Of a stretch of DNA of 64,000 nucleotides, positions 17,169 through 24,431 are shown in pieces. Position numbers and translations under genes: made by a program. Origin of the DNA: Leucobacter chromiireducens (lineage in GTDB: Bacteria; Actinomycetota; Actinomycetes; Actinomycetales; Microbacteriaceae); NCBI RefSeq assembly GCF_003917135.1, contig NZ_RPDI01000003.1:101145-165144 (forward strand), written 5' to 3'. Each line of letters begins with the position of its first letter. Position 1 is the stretch's first letter. Below the pieces are notes generated by a model that saw nothing but the letters and a program-made list of their open reading frames with translations, had not been told where the DNA came from and ran no database searches.

Positions 17169-19868
17169 ATGGACGCTATTGGGACGCTCTACCGGGAGGT
17201 GAGCCCCAAACTCCGCAGTTACCTCCGTACGCTCGGAGCCTCAATGGAAGAGGCAGAGGATGCCGTCGCTACCGCGTTTGAGACGCTGGTCGCAGCGGTG
17301 GACGAGGGAAACCCTCCGCACACAAATCCAACGGGGTTTCTCTACACGGTGGCGAAGCGAAACCTGTACTCCCAGTGGCGCGGCAATCGCCACACAGCAC
17401 CGCTCAATGAGCTCCCCAGCGATCCGCTCCAGGAATCGCCGGATCACCTGACGGAAAACTTTGAGCATTTCATCACCACGCGCGCATTTCTGGCGCTGGC
17501 TGATTCGGAGCAGCAACTCATCTGGGCTGTCGCAGTCGAGCAGGTCCCGCAGAGCGAACTCGCGGCGCGGTTGGAACTCACCGCCGCGACACTGCGCAAG
17601 CGCGTCAGCCGTGCACGCGAACAGTTCCGGACGCACTATCTCGAACACTTCGCAGTGAGTCGCAGCTCGGATCCTGATTGCCGCAAGTACCTTCCTGTCC
17701 TCGCCCGCTTCATTCTGGGCTCGACTTCACGGACGCAGCACCGAAAACTGACTCGCCACCTCGACACCTGCACCCACTGCACACGGGCAGTGCACGAGAT
17801 GCGAGACGAGGCAGCGCTCATCCGTCGGCTTCCCACGGTGCTCCCGACCGCGATCCTGACCGGCGCAGGCGCATCAGCGAGCATGCTGAAGATGCAGACC
17901 GGAGGAACGCCAATCTCGGCGATCCTGCTCCGCTGGTGGCAGGAGATGATTGGGCTTATCGCCATCAGCCTGAGCGGCGTGCTGCTCACCTTCGCGACGT
18001 TCGCAGCAGTTGATACGAATCGTTCCGCGTCACAGAGCTCGGCTGCAGGGCAATCCTCCGCACAGGCTGAACTTGCTCCCACCAATGGGTCGCAGGACGG
18101 CGGGGCTCCCCCCCGGGATGATGGTCAGGGCGCAGACTCCGGAGCAGAGCGGTCCGTGTCAGAGGTCACGATCTCGCCAGAGGGTCTCACGCTCACTCCA
18201 CAGGAGATCGTCCTGGCGATGCCAGCACCTGGCCACAGCACCGAATGGTCACTCCTGGTGGCGAACGATTCGGCGGACGAGGAGGTGTCGCTCAGCCTTG
18301 CGGTCACCGCTGAACTTCATTCGGAACTGACCGCACTCCCGAGAGAGACACCACAGCTCACCGCGACCATCAACAGCGAAGAACATGTCGTGTCGATCCC
18401 GATCGAGACGGAGGGCCACGCGCTCATCGAACTGATTCCGCTCGAGGCGCACGACGTGCAGACGGTGACGTTGAAGCTCCACAGACTGCGATCTGACGAG
18501 GATCAGACTCTTGCTGGCTCCGTCACGGTGCTCGCAACCGCCATCGTTGCCGATGACCGGGGCAAGGACCGCCTCAGTAGCACGCCGCACGACAGTCGAA
18601 CTGCTTCAGAACCCGCTCAACGGACCGGGGGAAGGGGAACCCGGCGGCGCCCAACGCAGCCAGGTATATCCCGGGCCAGACCCCAGCTACGCCGCGGCCG
18701 CCTTCGCCGCGCCGAGGTCGACGAACACCGCGGTGTTGAAGGCGTACGCCGTGCGCACTTCCTCCAGCATGCGCGCACGCTCGGCCTCGTCGAGCCGCTC
18801 GCCGAGCGCGTCGAGCTCCGCGCGGTAGGCGTCCTTGAACTCGGGGAGCGAGCCGAGCGCCGCGAAGTCGTAGAACGCGATGCCGGCGTGCGCGAGCTCG
18901 TGCTGCTTCGCCACGCGCTTCGCGATCATCTGGCCGCCAGACAGGTCACCGAGGTAGCGGGTGTAGTGGTGCGCGACGATCCCCGCGGCCCACCCCTCGT
19001 CAGCGATCTCGCGGATGCGGGCAGCATACGCCGCGGTGGCAGGCACTGGCGCGATGCGCTCGCGCCAGTCGGCGCCGATCAGGTGCGCGAGATCCTCCTC
19101 GAGCGCGGCCATGCGCACGAGCCCGCTCGGGTGGAACCCGGCGAATGCCGGATCCCGCACCAGCTGCTCGGCCGCGGCCTCGAGCGCCTCGTACATGAAG
19201 AAGTGCTGCGCGACGAGGTCGATGTAGTCCTGACGCGTGCCCTTGCCGCGCATGATGTCTTCCATGAACGTGGCGCCCTCGCTGTCGGAGTGGTCGCCCC
19301 ACGAGCTCTCGCGGATCACGCGCGAGAACGGCTTCTCGCCATCCGCGGGCTCCTCGGCCGCGCCGTGGTGCGCTCCACCGTGGTGGCCGGCGCCGTGGTG
19401 ATGATCCCCGTCGGCCGCCGGGGCGTGCTCCTCGCGCGCCGGTACGCCGAGCTTCTCGCACGCGGCGGTGTACAGCGCAACGACCTCGCGCCGGATCTCC
19501 GGGCGCTCCGTGATCGGCCCTGCCGGCCACGCCACCGAGAGTTCGTGCTCCCCTGCCGAGTCGCTGACGCGCCACACCCCGGCGTCGCCCGTCACCCCGA
19601 CCATCGTGCTTGCTGTGGCCTCCGGGTAACCGAACGCTTTCGCGATCAGGAGATTATCGTCTGTATGGTCACCGTTCATGTGCCCAGTTACAGCCGCCAC
19701 CACTTTGTCCGTAAAGATCGTCACCGCATCAGTCTAGTAAGGGCAACCTCACTTCGGCGCGCTGATGCGGTTTCTCACGGCTGTCACTCGGGTCCACATC
19801 TCATGTATGACCGGGCGCTCAGGCTCGCGGGCGCTTCCCTGAGCGTCCCCGCACCGACAACGCAGTAG
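17169..19868 (+). CDS. ECF sigma factor fused to zinc-finger anti-sigma, membrane helix and outside sensor domain (3' end unresolved)
   Basis: One polypeptide joins sigma region 2 (residues 1-75, EEAEDAVATAFETL to LYSQWRGNRH), region 4 (about 112-155, QSELAARLELTAATLRKRVSR) and an anti-sigma zinc finger with H197-x3-C201-x2-C204. A membrane helix (258-281) and a Ser/Gln-rich linker lead to an outside domain (330-462) with PAPGHSTEW, related to the LAxTG protein of the facing SipW operon. Probable role: a membrane-held sigma factor released when the outside domain senses surface assembly, then transcribing the SipW operon (inference). Supported coding ends near 18558. The frame has no stop until 19866-19868 and runs antisense through the heme oxygenase gene, so the last 430 or so residues are not believable as a domain; truncation or an indel is likely. 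Confidence 0.8.
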   Translation: MDAIGTLYREVSPKLRSYLRTLGASMEEAEDAVATAFETLVAAVDEGNPPHTNPTGFLYTVAKRNLYSQWRGNRHTAPLNELPSDPLQESPDHLTENFEHFITTRAFLALADSEQQLIWAVAVEQVPQSELAARLELTAATLRKRVSRAREQFRTHYLEHFAVSRSSDPDCRKYLPVLARFILGSTSRTQHRKLTRHLDTCTHCTRAVHEMRDEAALIRRLPTVLPTAILTGAGASASMLKMQTGGTPISAILLRWWQEMIGLIAISLSGVLLTFATFAAVDTNRSASQSSAAGQSSAQAELAPTNGSQDGGAPPRDDGQGADSGAERSVSEVTISPEGLTLTPQEIVLAMPAPGHSTEWSLLVANDSADEEVSLSLAVTAELHSELTALPRETPQLTATINSEEHVVSIPIETEGHALIELIPLEAHDVQTVTLKLHRLRSDEDQTLAGSVTVLATAIVADDRGKDRLSSTPHDSRTASEPAQRTGGRGTRRRPTQPGISRARPQLRRGRLRRAEVDEHRGVEGVRRAHFLQHARTLGLVEPLAERVELRAVGVLELGERAERREVVERDAGVRELVLLRHALRDHLAARQVTEVAGVVVRDDPRGPPLVSDLADAGSIRRGGRHWRDALAPVGADQVREILLERGHAHEPARVEPGECRIPHQLLGRGLERLVHEEVLRDEVDVVLTRALAAHDVFHERGALAVGVVAPRALADHARERLLAIRGLLGRAVVRSTVVAGAVVMIPVGRRGVLLARRYAELLARGGVQRNDLAPDLRALRDRPCRPRHREFVLPCRVADAPHPGVARHPDHRACCGLRVTERFRDQEIIVCMVTVHVPSYSRHHFVRKDRHRISLVRATSLRRADAVSHGCHSGPHLMYDRALRLAGASLSVPAPTTQ
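18687..19724 (-). CDS. Heme oxygenase with N-terminal DUF2470 domain
   Basis: A 345-residue fusion. Residues 1-95 are DUF2470 (VTGHMNGDHTDDNLL, the heme-utilisation domain also found in HugZ-type proteins). Residues 100-120 are a His-rich linker (HHHGAGHHGGAHH). Residues 130-345 are biliverdin-forming heme oxygenase, with the proximal-ligand region GDHSDSEGATFMEDIM (His145) and the distal helix YTRYLGDLSGGQMIAKR. It opens the heme ring to biliverdin, CO and Fe2+ for iron acquisition. An iron-box-like sequence lies just upstream. It is single and convergent with the sigma-fusion gene, whose open frame runs antisense through it. Confidence 0.92.
   Translation of the reverse strand: MTIFTDKVVAAVTGHMNGDHTDDNLLIAKAFGYPEATASTMVGVTGDAGVWRVSDSAGEHELSVAWPAGPITERPEIRREVVALYTAACEKLGVPAREEHAPAADGDHHHGAGHHGGAHHGAAEEPADGEKPFSRVIRESSWGDHSDSEGATFMEDIMRGKGTRQDYIDLVAQHFFMYEALEAAAEQLVRDPAFAGFHPSGLVRMAALEEDLAHLIGADWRERIAPVPATAAYAARIREIADEGWAAGIVAHHYTRYLGDLSGGQMIAKRVAKQHELAHAGIAFYDFAALGSLPEFKDAYRAELDALGERLDEAERARMLEEVRTAYAFNTAVFVDLGAAKAAAA
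19733..19751 (-). promoter_or_regulatory. Candidate DtxR/IdeR iron box upstream of heme oxygenase
   Basis: On the minus strand TGAGGTTGCCCTTACTAGA matches 11 of 19 positions of the TTAGGTTAGGCTAACCTAA iron-box consensus and sits 9 bp before the start. Iron control of heme oxygenase is well known in corynebacteria. The match is only moderate. Confidence 0.4.
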
Positions 19869-19925
19869 ACTTCCCTACTGTTCTGTAATCCCTCTGAGGT
19901 ATCCCGCGAAGATTGGCGGTCGAGC

Positions 19926-21185
19926 TTGATCCTGAAACGTGCGCATCGCACCGGCCTCGCACTCGTCGGCCTCGTCACCGCGGCGGCCCTCGGCCTCACC
20001 GGCTGCTCCGGCGGCACCAGCGGCTCCTCGGCCGGCAACGTCAACACGATCGACGAGGGGCTCGCAGGCAGCATCAACAGCGCCATCGAGTCCGCGCTCG
20101 CGCTCAGCCAGTCCACCGAGGCGATCGTCGGGGTGTGGAGCTCGGGCGACGGCGGCAGCTACGTCCAGGGATTCGGATCAGACGAGATCGACGGCAACAC
20201 CCGCATCCGCGGCGCGCAGGCCACCCAGCCGGTCATGTGCGCGCTCCTGCTCGACCTCGTCGCCGACGGCAAGGTCGACCTCGACCGCGAGATCTCGAAG
20301 GATCTGACCCGCCAGTCGGGCATCGAGGGCATCACCTACCGGCAGCTGTGCGACATGCGCTCGGGCATCGCCGATTTCAAGGCAGGGTTTGGCGACCTCT
20401 TCGCGAACAACCCCACCCGCCCCTGGCCCGAGCAGGAGCTGCTCGCGCAGGGCCTTGCGCACTCCCCCGAGTCGTGGCCGGGGCTCGACTTCCACCAGTC
20501 AGACACCAACGCGATCCTGCTCGAGCGCGTACTCAAGGTGAAGACCGGCGAGGAGGTGCCGCAGCTGCTCGAAGAGCACGTGTTCGCGCCGGCCAAGCTG
20601 GGATCGACGTACTACCCCGAGGACGACGCGACCACCATCGCGGGATCCACGCTCGGCTCGCTCACGTACCCGCGCAGCGGCGGGAAGCCGGTGTGCGACG
20701 CCGGCCCCGTTGAGGTGCCGGAGGTGTCGCCGACGATGCTCGGCGGCGCCGGGGCCACCGTGACCACCGTCGGGGATCTGCGTGCCTTCTACGAGCAGTA
20801 CCTCGACGGCGCGTTCGGCGGCGATGCCGCCGGTGTCGTCACCGAGCTGCAGCCGACGAAGAACCCGAAGCGCGACGAGGAGGGCACCCCCACCGAGGAT
20901 CCCGACACCGAGGGCCGCCAGTGGGCCTTCGGCATGGAGAAGGTTGGTCCTTTGTATGGCCGCTCCGGCGCGATCACGGGGACGCTCACCGCTGCGTACC
21001 ACGATCCCGAGTCGGGGTACTCGGTTGTAGTGACGCTCAACAACTCGACGGCAGGTGCGGAGTTCGCGAAGCAGCTCGCGATGCAGCTCACCGCGATCGC
21101 AGCCGGCGCCGGCGCGGCCCCCGAGGTCTCGTGGTCTGCGGAGGACTCGGCGGCAGCGCTCGCGGAGCGGGCCGTCTGCCAGTAG
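19926..21185 (+). CDS. Lipoprotein with serine beta-lactamase/PBP fold, catalytic motifs lost
   Basis: A 419-residue lipoprotein (lipobox LTGC, Cys27) of the class C beta-lactamase / DD-peptidase-like family. The fold markers LVADGKVDLDREISKDLTRQSGIEGITYRQLCDMRSGIADF and a typical C-terminal half are present. All three catalytic motifs differ. Where the family has S-x-x-K there is RIRGAQATQPVM (96-104) without Ser or Lys; Y-S-N-T-N is QSDTN; the H-x-G position reads GRSGAITG. It is probably a non-catalytic binding protein at the outer membrane face. The start is TTG (TTG ATC CTG AAA); no ATG or GTG gives a better signal peptide. It ends about 75 bp before the tRNA promoter. Confidence 0.82.
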   Translation: MILKRAHRTGLALVGLVTAAALGLTGCSGGTSGSSAGNVNTIDEGLAGSINSAIESALALSQSTEAIVGVWSSGDGGSYVQGFGSDEIDGNTRIRGAQATQPVMCALLLDLVADGKVDLDREISKDLTRQSGIEGITYRQLCDMRSGIADFKAGFGDLFANNPTRPWPEQELLAQGLAHSPESWPGLDFHQSDTNAILLERVLKVKTGEEVPQLLEEHVFAPAKLGSTYYPEDDATTIAGSTLGSLTYPRSGGKPVCDAGPVEVPEVSPTMLGGAGATVTTVGDLRAFYEQYLDGAFGGDAAGVVTELQPTKNPKRDEEGTPTEDPDTEGRQWAFGMEKVGPLYGRSGAITGTLTAAYHDPESGYSVVVTLNNSTAGAEFAKQLAMQLTAIAAGAGAAPEVSWSAEDSAAALAERAVCQ

Positions 21186-21237
21186 CACGGGGCGGTGCGC
21201 CCGCGCGTGGCGTGCCACACCCGGCTGCGCGCGCGTG

Positions 21238-21266
21238 TGAATCGGCGTCGGGCTTCCTGCTATAGT
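21238..21266 (+). promoter_or_regulatory. Promoter of tRNA-Gly
   Basis: TATAGT (21261-21266) is a strong -10 box 17 bp before the tRNA 5' end; TGAATC-like bases around 21238 sit at -35 spacing, but the match there is weak. Confidence 0.6.
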
Positions 21267-21283
21267 TGGTCCGGCGTCACCCT

Positions 21284-21357
21284 GGGATCGTCGTCTAATG
21301 GTAAGACATCAGCTTCCCAAGCTGAGAACGCGGGTTCGATTCCCGTCGGTCCCTCCA
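21284..21357 (+). tRNA. tRNA-Gly (anticodon CCC)
   Basis: A full cloverleaf: acceptor stem GGGATCG pairs with CGGTCCC (one G-T pair), the D loop has TAATGGTA, the anticodon stem-loop is TCAGC-TTCCCAA-GCTGA with anticodon CCC at 21316-21318, and the T loop is GTTCGATTC. The discriminator is T and CCA (21355-21357) is encoded. It reads glycine codon GGG. Confidence 0.96.
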
Positions 21358-21360
21358 CTG

Positions 21361-21389
21361 AAAAGGCCCCGCACTGTGCGGGGCCTTTT
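21361..21389. terminator. Bidirectional rho-independent terminator after tRNA-Gly
   Basis: AAAAGGCCCCGCA, a 3-nt loop, then TGCGGGGCCTTTT: a 13-bp perfect stem with A/T flanks on both sides, serving the tRNA and probably the convergent DUF3817 gene. Confidence 0.92.
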
Positions 21390-21424
21390 GCGTGTTCGGA
21401 GCGGGGGTGCGGCGCCGGTGCCGG

Positions 21425-21880
21425 CTACCCCTTCGGGATGGGCGGGCCGAGCCACAGCAGCACGCTGAACGCCACCGTGACGCCAGCGAGCAGGATGATC
21501 ACGGACCAGAACGGGTGGCGCAGCACCCAGGCCTGCACGTGCTCGACGAAGCCCCTCGGCGCGTCCTTGCCCGGCGCCAAACGCCAGTCGCCCGCGAGCA
21601 GCCCCCGCTTGTCGAGCCACAGCTCGAACGGAAGCGTCGCGAACGGCACGATCGCGAGCACGAGGCCGAGCACGCCGACGCCGGTGCGCCACCGCTGGTT
21701 CACCCAGACGAACACGGTCACCACGCAGTACGAGAGAAACACGAAGCCGTGCGCGCCGCCCGCTGGCCGCACGAGGTCGTCGGTCACCCCCGCTCCGCGG
21801 AGAATGAGCGCGGTGATGAGCCCCGCCCAGGTGACAAGTTCAGCGAACGCGAAGATCCGAAACAGGAGACGGGGTGACAT
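21425..21880 (-). CDS. DUF3817 integral membrane protein
   Basis: A 151-residue membrane protein with four or five hydrophobic helices. It has the DUF3817 pattern FRIFAFAELVTWAGLITALIL, AGGAHGFVFLSYCVVTVFVW and FATLPFELWLDKRGLL, a family widespread in actinobacteria with no established function. ATG at 21880 follows AAGGAC closely; an in-frame GTG 36 bp upstream lacks a ribosome site. The C-terminal helix (HPFWSVIILLAGVTVAFSVLLWL) is an addition to the basic DUF3817 unit. Single gene, ending at the shared terminator. Confidence 0.82.
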   Translation of the reverse strand: MSPRLLFRIFAFAELVTWAGLITALILRGAGVTDDLVRPAGGAHGFVFLSYCVVTVFVWVNQRWRTGVGVLGLVLAIVPFATLPFELWLDKRGLLAGDWRLAPGKDAPRGFVEHVQAWVLRHPFWSVIILLAGVTVAFSVLLWLGPPIPKG

Positions 21881-21945
21881 AGTCCTTACCGTATCTGGCG
21901 GGAGCTGGGGTTTCACCAGAGTTTGGGCGGATTCCTGTCATCCGA

Positions 21946-22136
21946 ATGGATGATCTTTCCCCCGCCCTCCCCTCCCTCTCTTCCCCCCTCTTCCTCGCAC
22001 CTCTCCCCCTTCTTTTTCGGAGAAATCTGATTTCTCGGACGCTTTCGCGCGAAGGGCTCCGAGATTTCCAATTTCTCCGGTGGGGGGCCTGTTTCTCCGG
22101 TGGGGTGCATCTCCGGCGGGGGGGGTGGCGCCCACG
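21946..22136. repeat. Low-complexity, hairpin-rich spacer between DUF3817 and ogt
   Basis: A pyrimidine run (21957-22017, almost only C and T) is followed by a near-palindrome GGAGAAATCTGATTTCTC (22019-22036) and three spaced copies of TTTCTCCGG or TCTCCGG followed by a G-run (around 22072, 22092 and 22109). No open frame here looks coding. It lies upstream of DUF3817 and downstream of ogt, so it may hold the ogt terminator. Confidence 0.5.
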
Positions 22137-22144
22137 AGGGCCGG

Positions 22145-22696
22145 CTACTCCGCGGGCCGCACCGCACCCTCGTGCACGAGCAGCCGCTCCTTCACCGGCA
22201 CCCCGAACAGGTACCCGCCCAGTCCGCCATCCCGACGCACAATCCGGTGACACGGCACGATCAGTGCAACGAGGTTCGTAGCGCACCCGGACGCCGCCGC
22301 CCGCACGGCGCTCGGCCGCCCCGCCAGCGCCGCGAGCTCCGTGTACGTGACCGCCTCCCCCGCCGCCACGTGGCGCAGCGCGCGCCACACCTCCCCGCGA
22401 AACGGCGTCTCGGGCTGCGCAACGGGGATCGCGTCGAGCGCGCCGAGATCCCCGGCTGCGTAAGCTCGCACGGCGTCGGGAATCGGGCCGTCCGGTGTCT
22501 CCTCCGCGGCCAGCCCGCGCCCGCCCAGCGCAGGATCGAGCCGCACCAAGCGCTCCAGCAGGCTGTGCGCCAGCGGATCCTCCGCGGTGGCGAAGCCCGC
22601 GGCCCGCACGAGCCCATCCTCGGGCGTCCAGATCACTCGAAACGGGTGCCCGACAACGTCGATCGTGACGGTGGCCAGGGGCGCTGCGTTGCTCAT
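22145..22696 (-). CDS. ogt: Methylated-DNA-protein-cysteine methyltransferase
   Basis: A 183-residue suicide repair enzyme that takes alkyl groups from O6-alkylguanine or O4-alkylthymine. The C-terminal domain has TPFRGEVWRALRHVAAGEAVTYTELAALAG (winged helix with arginine finger) and the active-site VALIVPCHRIVRRDGGLGGY, where Cys in PCHR accepts the alkyl group. ATG at 22696 overlaps the stop of the upstream Ada-AlkA gene by 4 bp (ATGA), so the two repair genes are translationally coupled. It supplies the AdaB-type activity missing from that fusion. Confidence 0.95.
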   Translation of the reverse strand: MSNAAPLATVTIDVVGHPFRVIWTPEDGLVRAAGFATAEDPLAHSLLERLVRLDPALGGRGLAAEETPDGPIPDAVRAYAAGDLGALDAIPVAQPETPFRGEVWRALRHVAAGEAVTYTELAALAGRPSAVRAAASGCATNLVALIVPCHRIVRRDGGLGGYLFGVPVKERLLVHEGAVRPAE

Positions 22697-24261
22697 GGTG
22701 TGTCCTTTCTCGACTGCGTGGCCAGGAAGTCTGCCCAAAGAAACTGCGTGGCGTAGCCGCGGAACGGCCGCCAGGGCTCCGCGAGCCGCTCGGCATCGCG
22801 CGGCGCGTCCACGCCGAGCGCCCGCCGCAGGATGAGATCCCCGGCCGGGTACGCGTCGGGATCGCCGAGCGCGCGCATCGCGACGAGCTCAACGGTCCAC
22901 GGCCCGATGCCGCGGATGGCGGCGAGTTCGGCACGGGCACGATCCCGATCTGCTCCCGGCCCGAGGTCGAGGCCACCCGCAAGCACTGTGGCGAGCGCGG
23001 AGAGCGTCGCCGCGCGTGCCCCGGTGATGCGCAGCTCCTCGCGGAGCTCAGCGACGGGCATCGCGGCCACCCGCGTCACGTCGATGCGCGCGACGAACCC
23101 GGGAGCGGCGCCGCGGTCGGGGAGGTCCGCTGTGGCGAAGCGCCGCACCAGGCGCCCCTGCAGCGTGCGGGCCGCCGCGAGCGACACCTGCTGCCCGAGC
23201 ACCGTCGCGAGCGCGAACTCGTGCGGATCCCGCGCGGCGGGCAGCCGGAGCCCGGGCCGCGCCGCGATCAGGGAACCCAGTGTTGGATCGGCGCCGAGCG
23301 CTGCCTGAATCTGCGCGGGATCCGCGTCGAGGTCGAGCATGCGCCGCAGCGTTTGGATTGCGGGGAGCGTGTCGGCGAGGCCGGGCAGCTCAAGCTCGAG
23401 CGGAATCCCCACCGTCCCGCCGGCGCGGTCGCCCCGCTGCGCGGCGAGTTCGGGGACCGCGCCCCAGTCGATCCGCGCGACCGCCGTGCCGCCCGGCACA
23501 TCGACCGCGTGTGCGGTGGCGGAACTCGGGACCGCGGCGATCTCGTCGCGTCCGGGGATCGCGTGCGCCGCGAGGAACGCGCGCATCGCGGCGGCGTCGA
23601 ACGGGGCGCGGGTGTGCAGCCGCAGCGCGATGCGCGGCCGCTCCCCGGATCCCGCGCTGCGTGTCCCGGGGAGCGCCTGGGCGCGGCGGCGGGGAAGCGT
23701 CGAGGGGGCGACACCGAACTGCTCGCGCATCGTGTCCCCGAACTGACGCACGCTGCCGAAGCCCGCGGCGAAGGCGATGTCGGCGAGCGGCAGCTCCGTC
23801 TCCTCGATCAGCGAGCGCGCGGCGTGGGCCCGGCGCGTGCGCGCGAGCTGCACGGGGGTGGCGCCGATCGAGTCGAGCAGCACGCGCCGCAGGTGCCGTT
23901 CGCTCACCGCAAGCTCGGCCGCGAGCCCCGCCACCCCGGCCTCGTCGATCGCGCCGTCGCGGATGCGGCGCATGGCGCGGGCAACGAGGTCGCCGCGCGC
24001 GTCCCAGTCGCGGGTGCCGGGCACCGCCTCGGGGCGGCAGCGCTTGCACGCGCGGAAGCCGGCGGCGACGCACGCCGCCGCGCTCGGGAAGAAGCGGCAG
24101 TTCTCGCGGCGCGGCTTCCTGGCAGGGCAGGATGGCCGGCAGTAGATGCCCGTGCTGGTCACGCCGAGATAGATGCGGCCGTCCCAGCGCGCGTCGCGGC
24201 CCGAGGCGGCGCGGTAGCACGCGTCCGCGTCGAGCGGGAGGATCGGCTGGGAGAGGCTCAC
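22693..24261 (-). CDS. Ada-AlkA fusion: methyl-phosphotriester sensor/regulator plus 3-methyladenine DNA glycosylase
   Basis: A 522-residue three-part protein. Residues 1-85 are the Ada zinc domain (Cys41, Cys45, Cys72, Cys75; TGIYCRPSCPARKP and ACKRC), which accepts methyl from phosphotriesters. Residues 90-195 are an AraC-type HTH (LAVSERHLRRVLLDSIGATPVQLAR, ADIAFAAGFGSVRQFGDTM). Residues about 215-515 are AlkA with the N-terminal beta domain, the HhH motif IRGIGPWTVELVAMRALGDPDAYPAGDLILRR and its catalytic Asp. It thus senses methylation, activates transcription and excises alkylated bases. Coupled to ogt by a 4-bp overlap. Both genes are probably autoinduced by methylation damage. Confidence 0.94.
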   Translation of the reverse strand: MSLSQPILPLDADACYRAASGRDARWDGRIYLGVTSTGIYCRPSCPARKPRRENCRFFPSAAACVAAGFRACKRCRPEAVPGTRDWDARGDLVARAMRRIRDGAIDEAGVAGLAAELAVSERHLRRVLLDSIGATPVQLARTRRAHAARSLIEETELPLADIAFAAGFGSVRQFGDTMREQFGVAPSTLPRRRAQALPGTRSAGSGERPRIALRLHTRAPFDAAAMRAFLAAHAIPGRDEIAAVPSSATAHAVDVPGGTAVARIDWGAVPELAAQRGDRAGGTVGIPLELELPGLADTLPAIQTLRRMLDLDADPAQIQAALGADPTLGSLIAARPGLRLPAARDPHEFALATVLGQQVSLAAARTLQGRLVRRFATADLPDRGAAPGFVARIDVTRVAAMPVAELREELRITGARAATLSALATVLAGGLDLGPGADRDRARAELAAIRGIGPWTVELVAMRALGDPDAYPAGDLILRRALGVDAPRDAERLAEPWRPFRGYATQFLWADFLATQSRKDTP

Positions 24262-24431
24262 TCGTCCATTGTTCCGCGCGGCCGGTGCGTGCGCACGCGG
24301 AAATCGGACAACGCGGTGGATCGCTTGGGGTGGGTGGGGGCGTGGGCGCGTGCGGGTTGTGTGCCGCCGCCCCGAGGCTCGCAGCCGTTGGCGGCACCGG
24401 CCGCGCCACGATCTCGCGTACGCTCGAGAGC

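Noticed and set aside
18700-19868. Last 430 residues of the open frame after the sigma-sensor domain
   Set aside because: Arg- and Glu-rich, no recognisable domain, and exactly antisense to a heme oxygenase with all family motifs; it is frame shadow even if translated.
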